From positions 1-23,979 of the forward strand of contig VXPJ01000137.1 in assembly GCA_009839635.1 (NCBI GenBank): 23,979 nucleotides of DNA, written 5' to 3'. This document shows, one piece after another, positions 6,331 to 14,345 of this stretch. A program made the position numbers and the translations under genes. The notes beneath the pieces are model-generated. The model was not told the DNA's origin. It did no database searches and was given only the letters and a program-made list of their open reading frames with translations. Each line of letters begins with the position of its first letter. Position 1 is the first letter of the stretch. This stretch comes from Pseudomonadota bacterium (GTDB lineage: Bacteria > Pseudomonadota > Gammaproteobacteria > UBA4575).

Positions 6331-8886
6331 TCAATCCGGATCGTCGAGTTTCTCGATCCTTTCGACCTCGACCAGCTTTTCCTCTTCTGACAGGCGGATC
6401 AGGCGCACCCCCTGGGTGTTGCGGCTCGTCTTGGAGACACCCTCGACCGGGGTGCGAACCAGTGTGCCGTTGTCGGTGATCAGCATGATTTCATCTTCGC
6501 TGGAAACCGGTATGGCTCCGACCACCTTGCCGTTGCGCTCCCCGGTCTGGATGGTGATCACGCCCTTGCCGGCACGACTCCGCACCGGGTATTCCTCGAT
6601 CCTAGTGCGCTTGCCGTAGCCGTTTTCGGTGGCCACCAGGATGTCCGTGGCCTCCATGTCCGGGCGAACCACCAGCAGGCTGATGACCTTCTGCCCTTCG
6701 TCCAGGCGCATGCCACGCACCCCTTGGGTCTTGCGTCCTTTCGCAGAAACATCCTTTTCTTTGAAGCGGATCGCCTTGCCGGCATCGCTGGCCATCAACA
6801 GGTCGGTGTCGCCGTGCGTCATGACCACGCCGATCAGGTAATCCTCATCCCGCAAGTTCACTGCGATGATGCCGCCTGCACGGGGCCTGGAATATTCCGT
6901 CAGGCGGGTTTTCTTGATGATGCCGCTACTGGTAGCCATCACCACGTAGGCATCCTCGCTGTATTCCTTGACGGGCAGCACAGCATTGATCCGCTCGCCT
7001 TCTCCAAGCGGCAGGAGATTGACGATCGGTTTGCCACGCGCCGTGCGACCGGCCTGCGGCAGCTCGTAGACCTTGAGCCAGTAGACCTTGCCGTGGCTGG
7101 AAAAGCACAGGATGGTGTCATGGGTATTGGCGACGAACAGCTGGTCGACGAAATCCTCGGCTTTCACCGATGTGGCGGCTTTGCCCTTGCCTCCACGGTG
7201 CTGGGGATTGTAGGTGTCCAGCGGCTGGGACTTCGCGTAGCCGCCGTGGGACAGTGTCACCACCACGCCCTCGTCCTGGATCAGGTCTTCCAGGGTAAGG
7301 TCAACCCGCTCCTCGGAGATTTCCGTGCGCCGCGCATCTCCGTACTGTTCACGTACGGTCTCCAGCTCTTCGCGGATGACCTGCATGAGCCGCTCCGGGT
7401 CACGCAGAATGTCCAGCAGGTCGCTGATCTTGTCGAGCAGGTCGCCGTAGTCCTTGACGATCTTGTCCTGCTCCAGGCTGGTGAGGCGGTGCAGGCGCAA
7501 ATCCAAAATGGCCTGGGCCTGGGCCGGCGACAGGCGGTACTCTTCGCCCTGCATCCCGTATTCTTCCTCCAGGCCTTCCGGGCGCGAAACATCGGCCCCG
7601 GAGCGCTCCAGCATGCGGGTGACCTCGCCGGGCTTCCAGGCCCTGGCGATCAACTCATCCTTGGCGATGGCCGGGCTGGCTGAGCCCTTGATGAGCGCGA
7701 TGATCTCGTCGATGTTGGTCAGGGCCACGGCCAGGCCTTCGAGAATGTGAGCCCGTTCGCGTGCCTTGCGCAGTTCGAAAATAGTGCGGCGGGTGACGAC
7801 ATCGCGGCGGTGGCGGATGAACACCTGCAGGATCTGCCTGAGGTTGAGCAGCCTGGGCTGGCCATCCACCAGAGCCACCATGTTCATGCTGAAAACGCTT
7901 TGCATGGGCGTGTGCTTGAACAGGTTGTTGAGGATGACCCCGCTGACCTCGTCGCGGCGCAGTTCAATGACGATGCGCATGCCGTCCTTGTCCGACTCAT
8001 CCCGAAGGCCGTTGGCAGCGATACCTTCCAGGCGCTTCTCCTTGACCAGGTCGGCAATCTTGACGATCAGGTTAGCCTTGTTCACCTGGTACGGAAGCTC
8101 GGTGACCACGATGCGCTCGCGACCGCTCTTGGCATCCTGCTCGATGTGGGTGCGGGCACGCATGTGCACGCGACCGCGCCCCGTGCTGTAGGCCTCATGG
8201 ATGCCTTCCCGGCCGTTGATGATGGCCGCCGTCGGGAAATCCGGCCCGGGCAGGTGCTGCATCAGTTCCGAGACGTCCATGGCGGGATTCTCAATCAGGG
8301 CAATGCAGGCGTTGATCACTTCGGTCAGGTTGTGTGGCGGAATGTTGGTCGCCATTCCCACCGCGATCCCCGAGGAGCCGTTGACCAGCAGGTTGGGAAT
8401 CCGGGTGGGCAACACCGTCGGCTCGGATTCGGAGTTGTCGTAGTTGGATGCGAAATCAACCGTCTCCTTGTCCAGGTCGGCCAGGATCTCGTGGGTGATT
8501 CTTGCCATGCGCACCTCGGTGTAGCGCATGGCGGCCGGCGCATCGCCGTCCACCGAACCAAAATTGCCCTGCCCGTCGATCAGCATGTAGCGCATGGAAA
8601 ACGGTTGCGCCATGCGCACCAGGGTGTCGTACACGGCTGACTCCCCGTGCGGGTGGTACTTGCCGATGACATCGCCTACGACCCGCGCGGATTTCTTGTA
8701 CGGCTTGTTCCAGTCATTGCCGAGCTCGTTCATGGCGTGCAGAGCCCGTCGGTGCACCGGCTTCAGGCCGTCACGCACATCAGGCAGGGCGCGCCCGACG
8801 ATCACGCTCATGGCGTAATCGAGATACGACTGGCGCATCTCGTCCTCGAGATTGACGGAAAGGACTTCTTTGGCGATGACAGCCAT
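6331..8886 (-). CDS. gyrA: DNA gyrase subunit A
   Basis: The breakage-reunion subunit of gyrase, 851 residues against 875 in E. coli. With GyrB it introduces negative supercoils. The catalytic tyrosine is Tyr122 in AAMRYTE. The quinolone-determining region reads HPHGESAVYD, with Ser83 and Asp87 as in sensitive E. coli but Glu at 82 where E. coli has Asp. The C-terminal beta-pinwheel follows; its GyrA box at 562-568 reads QHRGGKG, one change from the consensus QRRGGKG. The tail is short and acidic (EEEKLVEVERIEKLDDPD). The start matches the family N-terminus (LEDEMRQSYLDYAMSVIVGRALPDVRDGLKPVHRR). Expression is probably from the extended -10 promoter at 8932-8940. There is no recognisable Shine-Dalgarno before the ATG. 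Confidence 0.98.
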   Translation of the reverse strand: MAVIAKEVLSVNLEDEMRQSYLDYAMSVIVGRALPDVRDGLKPVHRRALHAMNELGNDWNKPYKKSARVVGDVIGKYHPHGESAVYDTLVRMAQPFSMRYMLIDGQGNFGSVDGDAPAAMRYTEVRMARITHEILADLDKETVDFASNYDNSESEPTVLPTRIPNLLVNGSSGIAVGMATNIPPHNLTEVINACIALIENPAMDVSELMQHLPGPDFPTAAIINGREGIHEAYSTGRGRVHMRARTHIEQDAKSGRERIVVTELPYQVNKANLIVKIADLVKEKRLEGIAANGLRDESDKDGMRIVIELRRDEVSGVILNNLFKHTPMQSVFSMNMVALVDGQPRLLNLRQILQVFIRHRRDVVTRRTIFELRKARERAHILEGLAVALTNIDEIIALIKGSASPAIAKDELIARAWKPGEVTRMLERSGADVSRPEGLEEEYGMQGEEYRLSPAQAQAILDLRLHRLTSLEQDKIVKDYGDLLDKISDLLDILRDPERLMQVIREELETVREQYGDARRTEISEERVDLTLEDLIQDEGVVVTLSHGGYAKSQPLDTYNPQHRGGKGKAATSVKAEDFVDQLFVANTHDTILCFSSHGKVYWLKVYELPQAGRTARGKPIVNLLPLGEGERINAVLPVKEYSEDAYVVMATSSGIIKKTRLTEYSRPRAGGIIAVNLRDEDYLIGVVMTHGDTDLLMASDAGKAIRFKEKDVSAKGRKTQGVRGMRLDEGQKVISLLVVRPDMEATDILVATENGYGKRTRIEEYPVRSRAGKGVITIQTGERNGKVVGAIPVSSEDEIMLITDNGTLVRTPVEGVSKTSRNTQGVRLIRLSEEEKLVEVERIEKLDDPD

Positions 8887-8931
8887 TAGCGAAACGCGGG
8901 GAGGGGCTTAATACTCATTTTCAGGCCCTAA

Positions 8932-8940
8932 AGTATAACA
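8932..8940 (-). promoter_or_regulatory. Extended -10 promoter of gyrA
   Basis: Read on the - strand, TGTTATACT is a TGn extension followed by a 5/6 match to TATAAT. It lies about 46 bases upstream of the gyrA ATG and predicts a leader of roughly 40 bases. No good -35 hexamer lies at the usual spacing, which is typical of extended -10 promoters. Confidence 0.55.
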
Positions 8941-8962
8941 TACGTCCCGAATAGTAGCGTTG

Positions 8963-8997
8963 AAAAAAAGGCATCCAAAACGAAATAGAAATGCCCT
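8963..8997 (-). terminator. Probable intrinsic terminator of mtnA
   Basis: On the - strand AGGGCAT pairs with ATGCCTT (7 pairs including one G-U) around a 16-base loop and runs directly into seven Ts. It lies about 70 bases after the mtnA stop and just upstream of the gyrA promoter, so mtnA and gyrA are probably separate units. Confidence 0.5.
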
Positions 8998-9003
8998 GGA
9001 AGC

Positions 9004-9018
9004 AAAATTCAGAATTTT
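9004..9018. repeat. 15-base palindrome between mtnA and gyrA
   Basis: AAAATTC and GAATTTT flank a single central A, a perfect AT-rich dyad in an otherwise GC-rich genome. It lies about 65 bases upstream of the gyrA -10 and between the mtnA stop and its putative terminator. It could be a protein-binding site or simply part of the AT-rich intergenic tract. Confidence 0.3.
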
Positions 9019-9065
9019 ACAACCACGTTATTTTCTGTGGCCAGAAGAAAAAAGGGATTTTTTGC

Positions 9066-10106
9066 TCAGCCCTGCAACAGGGCCAGGATTTTCTCCTCGC
9101 AGGGTGCGTGCACCACCCCTTTTTCGGTGACCAGTGCTGTCACGAGCCCGGCAGGCGTGATATCGAATACCGGGTTCCAGACCTCGGCCTTTGCCGGGGC
9201 AAGCGTTACCTCGTGATATTCCGTGAGCTCGCGCTGCGAGCGCTCCTCGATCTCAATCGCAGCCCCGGAAGCGGCCTCAAGATCGATGCTGCTGGTGGGG
9301 GCGGCCACCATGAAGCCCACGCCGTGCTCGCGGGCCATCAAGGCCAGTGCATAGGTGCCGATCTTGTTGGCCACATCCCCATTTCGTGCGACTCGGTCCG
9401 CGCCCACGATGACCCAGGCGGGTTGTTGCTCGCGCATCAGGCTGGCGGCGGCGCTGTCACAGATCACCGTGACCGGGATGTTGTCCTGCAGCAACTCCCA
9501 GGCAGTCAACCGGGTGCCCTGGAACCAGGGCCGGGTTTCATCGGCGTATACGGTCTTGATCTTGTGTTGTGCATGCGCGCTGCGAATGACCCCCAGGGCG
9601 GTGCCGTAGCCTCCGGTGGCCAAGGCGCCTGCATTGCAGTGGGTCAGCACCACTGCATCGTCCTTGAGCAGCGAGGCGCCGTGCTCTCCCAGTGCGCGGT
9701 TCGCCTGCACGTCTTCGAGGTGCAGCTTGCGGGCCGCCTTCAGTAATACCGGTTCGGGATCCCCTGGACCCGTGTGTTGTATGACATCGCGCATGCGCGT
9801 GATGGCCCATTTCAGGTTGACGGCCGTGGGGCGCGCCTGTACCAGCGCATGCAGGTCCGCTTCCATGTGCTCGATCCAGTCCTTGGGCGAGACTGCGAAA
9901 TGTTCGCGTGCTGCAAGCGCTACCCCGTAAGCCGCACACACGCCGATGGCCGGTGCCCCGCGCACCACCATCTCGCGAATGGCATCCACCGCCTCACCGA
10001 CCCGGGTGCATTCAACGAACTCGACCTGATTCGGCAGCACCCTCTGATCCAGCAGTACCAGACGGCCCTCGTGCCAGCGGATGGCCTGATCGGCTAGCGA
10101 GGCCAT
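9066..10106 (-). CDS. mtnA: S-methyl-5-thioribose-1-phosphate isomerase
   Basis: A 346-residue member of the eIF2B-like isomerase family. It converts 5-methylthioribose 1-phosphate to 5-methylthioribulose 1-phosphate in methionine salvage. The catalytic Cys157 lies in THCNAG and the catalytic Asp237 in VGADR; VVRGAPAIG near 47-55 and NKIGTY at 247-252 are also family hallmarks. The gene starts at ATG 10106 and is divergent from mtaD with 119 bases between them. No methylthioribose kinase is present. With a deaminase adjacent, its substrate probably comes from methylthioinosine phosphorolysis, as in Pseudomonas aeruginosa. The phosphorylase needed for that step is not in the window. Confidence 0.95.
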   Translation of the reverse strand: MASLADQAIRWHEGRLVLLDQRVLPNQVEFVECTRVGEAVDAIREMVVRGAPAIGVCAAYGVALAAREHFAVSPKDWIEHMEADLHALVQARPTAVNLKWAITRMRDVIQHTGPGDPEPVLLKAARKLHLEDVQANRALGEHGASLLKDDAVVLTHCNAGALATGGYGTALGVIRSAHAQHKIKTVYADETRPWFQGTRLTAWELLQDNIPVTVICDSAAASLMREQQPAWVIVGADRVARNGDVANKIGTYALALMAREHGVGFMVAAPTSSIDLEAASGAAIEIEERSQRELTEYHEVTLAPAKAEVWNPVFDITPAGLVTALVTEKGVVHAPCEEKILALLQG

Positions 10107-10146
10107 GCTGGTTGATGATCACGGCGGCGCGGGTGCGCGGGCCGTA

Positions 10147-10176
10147 TTGCCTGTACAAAGCATGCCATAGCATAAT
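10147..10176 (+). promoter_or_regulatory. Sigma-70-like promoter of the mtaD operon
   Basis: TTGCCT at 10147-10152 and CATAAT at 10171-10176 are separated by 18 bases, giving 4/6 and 5/6 matches to consensus. The predicted leader to the mtaD ATG at 10226 is about 43 bases. It would drive mtaD, ubiG, mupP, rmuC and yciK. Confidence 0.5.
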
Positions 10177-10225
10177 GCGTGGGCCGTTCCCCGATGAAGC
10201 CACGCCCCGACCTGCAGGACGCACA

Positions 10226-11554
10226 ATGAAACACGTAGACACCCTGATTCATGGAAAGCATGTCATCCCCGTCGATGACCATCGACAAGCGCTGGACGAT
10301 ACCGCCATTGCGGTGCATGAAGGGGGCATCGTCGACATCCTTCCGAGTGCTGACGCAAAGAGCCGATACTCATCTGATGCATCATATACGTACGATCATC
10401 ACCTTGTCATACCCGGGCTCATCAACGCGCACACCCATGCCGGCATGTCCCTGTTTCGCGGCATGGCCAGCGACCTGCCCCTGATGGAGTGGCTCAACGA
10501 CCACATCTGGCCCGCCGAACAAAAGTGGTGCAACGAGGATTTTGCCCGCCTCGGCACGCGGCTTGCCATAGCCGAGATGATTCGCGGCGGCATCACCTGC
10601 TTCAACGACATGTACTTCTTTGCCGAGATCGCGGCAGAAGAAGTGATGCAGTCCGGCATGCGCGCGCATCTGGGCATGATCGTGCTGGACTTTCCCACCG
10701 CCTACGCCAAGGATGCCAGCGAGTACCTGGACAAGGGGCTAGAGCTGTATCACCGCCACAGCACCCCGTCCCGGGTGCAGTGCACGCTGGCCCCGCACGC
10801 CCCCTACACGGTCTCCGACGGCCCGCTGAAACGCGTCGCCGAGCTGGCGCACGAGTATGGCTTGCCGGTCCACATCCACCTGCATGAAACCGAAAACGAA
10901 ATCTCGATGAGCCTGGAGCAGTACCAGTGCCGGCCCCTGCAGCGCCTGCACGATCTCGGGCTGGTCAACGAGCGGCTGGTGGCCGTGCACATGACGCAGC
11001 TGCAAGACGAGGAAATCGAGTTGCTGGCCGAGGTCGGGGCCAGCATCGTGCACTGTCCGCAGTCGAACCTGAAACTGGCCAGCGGCTTCTGCCCAGTGCA
11101 AAAGCTGCTCAATGCCCAAGTGAACGTCACCGTCGGCACCGACAGCTGCTCGAGCAACGACGACCTGGATCTTCTGGGAGAAATGCAAACCGCGGCCCTG
11201 CTGGCCAAGGGCGTGGCAGGCGATGCAGCGGCCCTGCCGGCCCACACTGCCCTGCGATGTGCCACGATCAATGCCGCGAAAGCCCTGGGGATCGACGACA
11301 GGACCGGATCACTGGAAGTCGGCAAGGCCGCGGACATCACCGTCATCGACATCGAACAGATCGAGGCACAGCCGCTGTACGACCCGGTGGCACATGCGGT
11401 CTATGCCACGCAACGGGCGCAGGTGTGTGATGTCTGGGTGGAAGGCGGGCTGCTGCTGCACGAGCGGCAGTTGCAGACCCTGGATGCCGAGCACATCTTG
11501 GCCGAAACCCGGGACTGGAACAAAAAAATCTCGAACGGCAAAAACATCCACTGA
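10226..11554 (+). CDS. mtaD: 5-methylthioadenosine / S-adenosylhomocysteine deaminase
   Basis: A 442-residue amidohydrolase that deaminates methylthioadenosine to methylthioinosine, with S-adenosylhomocysteine or adenosine as possible side substrates. Metal ligands are visible as His69 and His71 in NAHTHAG, the HIHLHET segment (216-222) with catalytic Glu221, and Asp306 in GTDSCSSNDDLD. The C-terminal SLEVGKAADITVID closes the amidohydrolase sandwich domain. The open frame runs far upstream, but ATG 10226 is chosen because AGGA lies 6 bases before it and the protein then starts KHVDTLIHG as expected for the family. It heads a + strand operon, divergent from mtnA, in the same order as in Pseudomonas. 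The two genes together support a deamination route of methionine salvage. Confidence 0.9.
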   Translation: MKHVDTLIHGKHVIPVDDHRQALDDTAIAVHEGGIVDILPSADAKSRYSSDASYTYDHHLVIPGLINAHTHAGMSLFRGMASDLPLMEWLNDHIWPAEQKWCNEDFARLGTRLAIAEMIRGGITCFNDMYFFAEIAAEEVMQSGMRAHLGMIVLDFPTAYAKDASEYLDKGLELYHRHSTPSRVQCTLAPHAPYTVSDGPLKRVAELAHEYGLPVHIHLHETENEISMSLEQYQCRPLQRLHDLGLVNERLVAVHMTQLQDEEIELLAEVGASIVHCPQSNLKLASGFCPVQKLLNAQVNVTVGTDSCSSNDDLDLLGEMQTAALLAKGVAGDAAALPAHTALRCATINAAKALGIDDRTGSLEVGKAADITVIDIEQIEAQPLYDPVAHAVYATQRAQVCDVWVEGGLLLHERQLQTLDAEHILAETRDWNKKISNGKNIH

Positions 11555-11624
11555 TGTATCGCGTTACACTATAGGTAACCGCAACCCGATGCCTTCCACC
11601 CGGAGGATCCCCGAGCATAAGAGC

Positions 11625-12335
11625 ATGCTGTCTACACCCTCGAATCTTGACGAAAGCGAATTGGCGAAATTCGAAGCGCTGGCACAGCGCTGGTGGGACA
11701 GGGACGGGGCGTTCAAGGCCCTGCATGACATCAATCCCCTGCGCCTGGACTTTATCGAGGACCGCGCGGAACTGGCCGGCAAGAAGGCGCTGGACATCGG
11801 CTGCGGCGGCGGCATCCTGGCAGAAGGCCTGGCTCGGCGAGGGGCCGAGGTCAAGGCGATCGACCTGGGCGAGGCCTCCCTGGCCGTAGCCCGCGCGCAT
11901 GCAAGCGAACAGGGACTTGAGATCGAATACCAGTCGATCGCAGCCGAGGCACTGGCCGAGCAGGAGCCCGCATCGTTTGATGTGGTGACCTGCCTGGAGA
12001 TGCTCGAGCATGTGCCGGACCCGTCTGCCATCGTCGAGGCCAGTGCGCAACTGGTCAAACCGGGTGGCGACGTGTTCTTCTCCACGATCAACCGCAACCT
12101 CAGGGCTCTGCTGGTCATGATCGTGGGCGGCGAATACGTCATGCAGATGGTGCCCCGCGGCACGCACGAATACGAGAAGCTGATCCGCCCGGGCGAACTC
12201 GACCGCTGGATTCGCCGTGCCGGCATGTATGCGCAGGAGATCCGGGGGATGAGTTACAACCTGCTGAACAAGACCTATCGCCTGTCCGATGACTTGGGCA
12301 CCAACTACCTGGTGCATGCCTGCAGGTCCACCTAG
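11625..12335 (+). CDS. ubiG: Ubiquinone biosynthesis O-methyltransferase
   Basis: A 236-residue class I SAM-dependent methyltransferase that does both O-methylations of the ubiquinone ring. The SAM-binding glycine motif LDIGCGGG is at 56-63, and CLEMLEHVPDP near 123-133 is motif II. The N-terminal LAKFEALAQRWWD...INPLRLDFI and the NRNLRALL...VPRGTHEYEKLIRPGEL blocks are specific to UbiG. ATG 11625 is preferred over the in-frame ATG at 11589 because it aligns with the E. coli N-terminus; GGAGGA at 11602-11607 is poorly placed for either. It lies 70 bases after mtaD. A small GTTAC/GTAAC dyad (11563-11579) sits in that gap. Presence of UbiG implies an aerobic respiratory organism using ubiquinone. 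Confidence 0.95.
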   Translation: MLSTPSNLDESELAKFEALAQRWWDRDGAFKALHDINPLRLDFIEDRAELAGKKALDIGCGGGILAEGLARRGAEVKAIDLGEASLAVARAHASEQGLEIEYQSIAAEALAEQEPASFDVVTCLEMLEHVPDPSAIVEASAQLVKPGGDVFFSTINRNLRALLVMIVGGEYVMQMVPRGTHEYEKLIRPGELDRWIRRAGMYAQEIRGMSYNLLNKTYRLSDDLGTNYLVHACRST

Positions 12336-12344
12336 CCTTTCCAC

Positions 12345-13019
12345 ATGCCCAGTCCATCCCAGGTGCGTGCGGTCCTTTTCGACCTTGACGGGACTCTGGC
12401 CGATACGGCCCCGGACATGAGCGATTCCCTGAATGAATTGCTGATGCGTCACGGCCGTCAAACGCTGGACTACCAGGAGGTGCGAAAACACACCTCGCGG
12501 GGAGGCCTCGCGCTGATCAAGCTCGGCTACAACGGTACCCTGGACGCCGACGAGACGCTGCAGCTTCGCGATGAGTTCCTGCAGATCTATGCCCGCCGCC
12601 TGCATGACAAGACGCGCCTGTTCCCGGGCGTGCTGGCGCTACTCGACCACCTGGACGAGGCCGGGCTGCCCTGGGGCATCGTCACCAACAAGCCGGGCTG
12701 GCTGACCGAGCCGCTGGTCGAGAAACTGCAGCTCACCCCACGGGCAAGCTGCACCATCAGCGGGGACTCGCTGCCGGAGAGAAAACCCCGCCCCGAGCCG
12801 CTCTCAAGAGCCGCAGACCTGCTGCAGGTCGACCCGGCCGAATGCCTCTACATGGGCGATGACCCGCGCGACATCCAGGCCGGCAAGGCAGCCAGCATGA
12901 AAACGGCGGTGGCGGCCTACGGCTACATCCAGGACCACCAGGACCCGCATGCCTGGGGCGCGGACGTGGTGCTCGAGGCAGCTCTGGAACTGAAGGACTG
13001 GCTGAGCCTGCACGGCTGA
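12345..13019 (+). CDS. mupP: HAD phosphatase, MupP-type (N-acetylmuramic acid 6-phosphate phosphatase)
   Basis: A 224-residue HAD-superfamily phosphatase often labelled phosphoglycolate phosphatase. HAD motif I is FDLDGTLAD with Asp13 and Asp15, motif II is VTNKP (Thr114), the motif III lysine is about Lys147, and motif IV is GDDPRD at 171-176. Two points favour MupP over Gph. Gene order ubiG-mupP-(rmuC)-yciK mirrors Pseudomonas aeruginosa PA3171-PA3173, and the C-terminal YGYI...WGADVV stretch resembles MupP as I recall it. MupP dephosphorylates MurNAc 6-phosphate in the anabolic peptidoglycan recycling route that also needs AmgK and MurU, neither of which is here. The gene starts 9 bases after ubiG. 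The alternative is a genuine phosphoglycolate phosphatase. Confidence 0.75.
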   Translation: MPSPSQVRAVLFDLDGTLADTAPDMSDSLNELLMRHGRQTLDYQEVRKHTSRGGLALIKLGYNGTLDADETLQLRDEFLQIYARRLHDKTRLFPGVLALLDHLDEAGLPWGIVTNKPGWLTEPLVEKLQLTPRASCTISGDSLPERKPRPEPLSRAADLLQVDPAECLYMGDDPRDIQAGKAASMKTAVAAYGYIQDHQDPHAWGADVVLEAALELKDWLSLHG

Positions 13020-13032
13020 GCCTGCTGCTGCC

Positions 13033-14322
13033 ATGCCCGTCACAGACCTCCAACATCCCGGCCTGCTGGCCCTGCTCGGTACCTGCCTGTTCGTGCTCGG
13101 TGCCGCGCTCGGCGCATGGCTGGTGCACCTTCGAAAGCGCAGGGCCCTCGATGCCCTTGAAGCCGAGGTCCAACGCCTTCGCATGCAGCTCGAACTTGAA
13201 AAAGAGCGCCATGCCGAGAAGCTGCAGAGCATCGAGGCGGTCAGCCTGCAATTGCAGCAAACCTTCACGAGCCTGTCACAGCAGGCCCTGCAGTCCAACA
13301 ACGAGAATTTCCTCAGGCTGGCCAAGGAGAAGCTCTCGCAATACCAGATCCAGGCGGAAGCCAGCCTTGAGAAGAAGGAAAAGGCCATTGAAACCCTGTT
13401 GGCGCCCATCAACGAGGCCCTGAAACAGACGGAATCCCAGATCCGGGCGATCGAGAAGGAACGCAAGGAGTCGTACGGCTCGCTGACAGAACATCTCAAG
13501 CTGATCAACGAATCCCAGAGCGAACTGCGTACAGAGACCCAGAACCTGGTGCAGGCCCTGCGACGTCCCGAGGTGCGCGGACAGTGGGGTGAGTTGACGC
13601 TAAGGCGCATTGCCGAGCTCGCGGGCATGGTGAACTACTGCGACTTCTATGAACAGCAGTCAGGCGAGGAAGATGACCGCCGCATGCGCCCGGACATGGT
13701 GGTTCGAATGCCGGACCAAAGGGAGTTGATCGTGGATGCGAAAACACCGCTGGACGCCTACCTGAGCGCGGTCCAGACCCGGGACAGCAAAGAGCGGGAG
13801 GAGTTGCTGCACCGGCATGCGCGCCATGTGCGAGAGCGCATGCGAGAGCTGGCCAGCAAGGCCTACTGGAACCAGTTCAGCCATTCCCCGGACTTTATCG
13901 TGCTGTTCATCCCCGGGGAGCAGTTCCTCGCCGCAGCCCTCGAACTGGATCCGCAACTGCTGGAAGATGCACTGACCAACAAGGTGATCCTCGCCACTCC
14001 CACCAGCATCATCGCCCTGCTTCGCGCGGTCGCCTTCGGATGGCGCCAGCAGTCGGTTGCGAAAAACGCCGAGGAGATTAGGACACTGGGCGAGGAGTTG
14101 TATAAACGCCTGGCCACTTTCGTAGAACACCTGCAGAAACTGGGCAAGAACCTGGATGCCAGCGTGGAGCAGTTCAACAAGGCGACCGGCTCGCTGGACC
14201 GGCAGGTGCTGCCGGGTGCGCGAAAGTTCGACGAGCTTGGAATCGAGAAGAAAAAAGAGATTCCCGAGCTGAAAATGGTCGAATCGTCTGCTCGTATAAA
14301 AGACAAGGCCGACCATGCCTGA
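13033..14322 (+). CDS. rmuC: RmuC-family DNA recombination protein
   Basis: A 429-residue RmuC protein. One N-terminal membrane segment (about 10-31) is followed by basic RKRR, a long coiled coil (about 38-180, rich in E, K, Q and L), and the nuclease-like RmuC core. The core shows RRPEVRGQWGELTLRRIAELAGM at 178-199, MRPDMVVRMP...LIVDAKTPLDAY (DAK at 235-237) and DFIVLFIPGE at 287-296. RmuC limits inversions at short repeats in E. coli, and its core is related to restriction-endonuclease folds; the exact biochemistry is unsettled. It begins 13 bases after mupP and ends 23 bases before yciK, so it belongs to the mtaD operon. Relative to the Pseudomonas order it is an insertion between mupP and yciK. 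Confidence 0.93.
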   Translation: MPVTDLQHPGLLALLGTCLFVLGAALGAWLVHLRKRRALDALEAEVQRLRMQLELEKERHAEKLQSIEAVSLQLQQTFTSLSQQALQSNNENFLRLAKEKLSQYQIQAEASLEKKEKAIETLLAPINEALKQTESQIRAIEKERKESYGSLTEHLKLINESQSELRTETQNLVQALRRPEVRGQWGELTLRRIAELAGMVNYCDFYEQQSGEEDDRRMRPDMVVRMPDQRELIVDAKTPLDAYLSAVQTRDSKEREELLHRHARHVRERMRELASKAYWNQFSHSPDFIVLFIPGEQFLAAALELDPQLLEDALTNKVILATPTSIIALLRAVAFGWRQQSVAKNAEEIRTLGEELYKRLATFVEHLQKLGKNLDASVEQFNKATGSLDRQVLPGARKFDELGIEKKKEIPELKMVESSARIKDKADHA

Positions 14323-14345
14323 GGGCCACCTGGACTTCACCTCTC

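Noticed and set aside
6724..8640. Two long + strand frames (319 and 297 residues) opposite gyrA.
   Set aside because: Both are shadows of the gyrA codon pattern; the gyrA frame is continuous and family-matched throughout.
9908..10225. N-terminal extension of mtaD by 106 codons.
   Set aside because: The extension overlaps mtnA, is Pro/Arg/His-rich, and ATG 10226 has a proper ribosome site and family-matched N-terminus.
11343..12605. A 420-residue open frame on the - strand opposite mtaD, ubiG and mupP.
   Set aside because: It is antisense to three clear genes, rich in His, Arg and Gln with no domain, and arises from high-GC codon bias.
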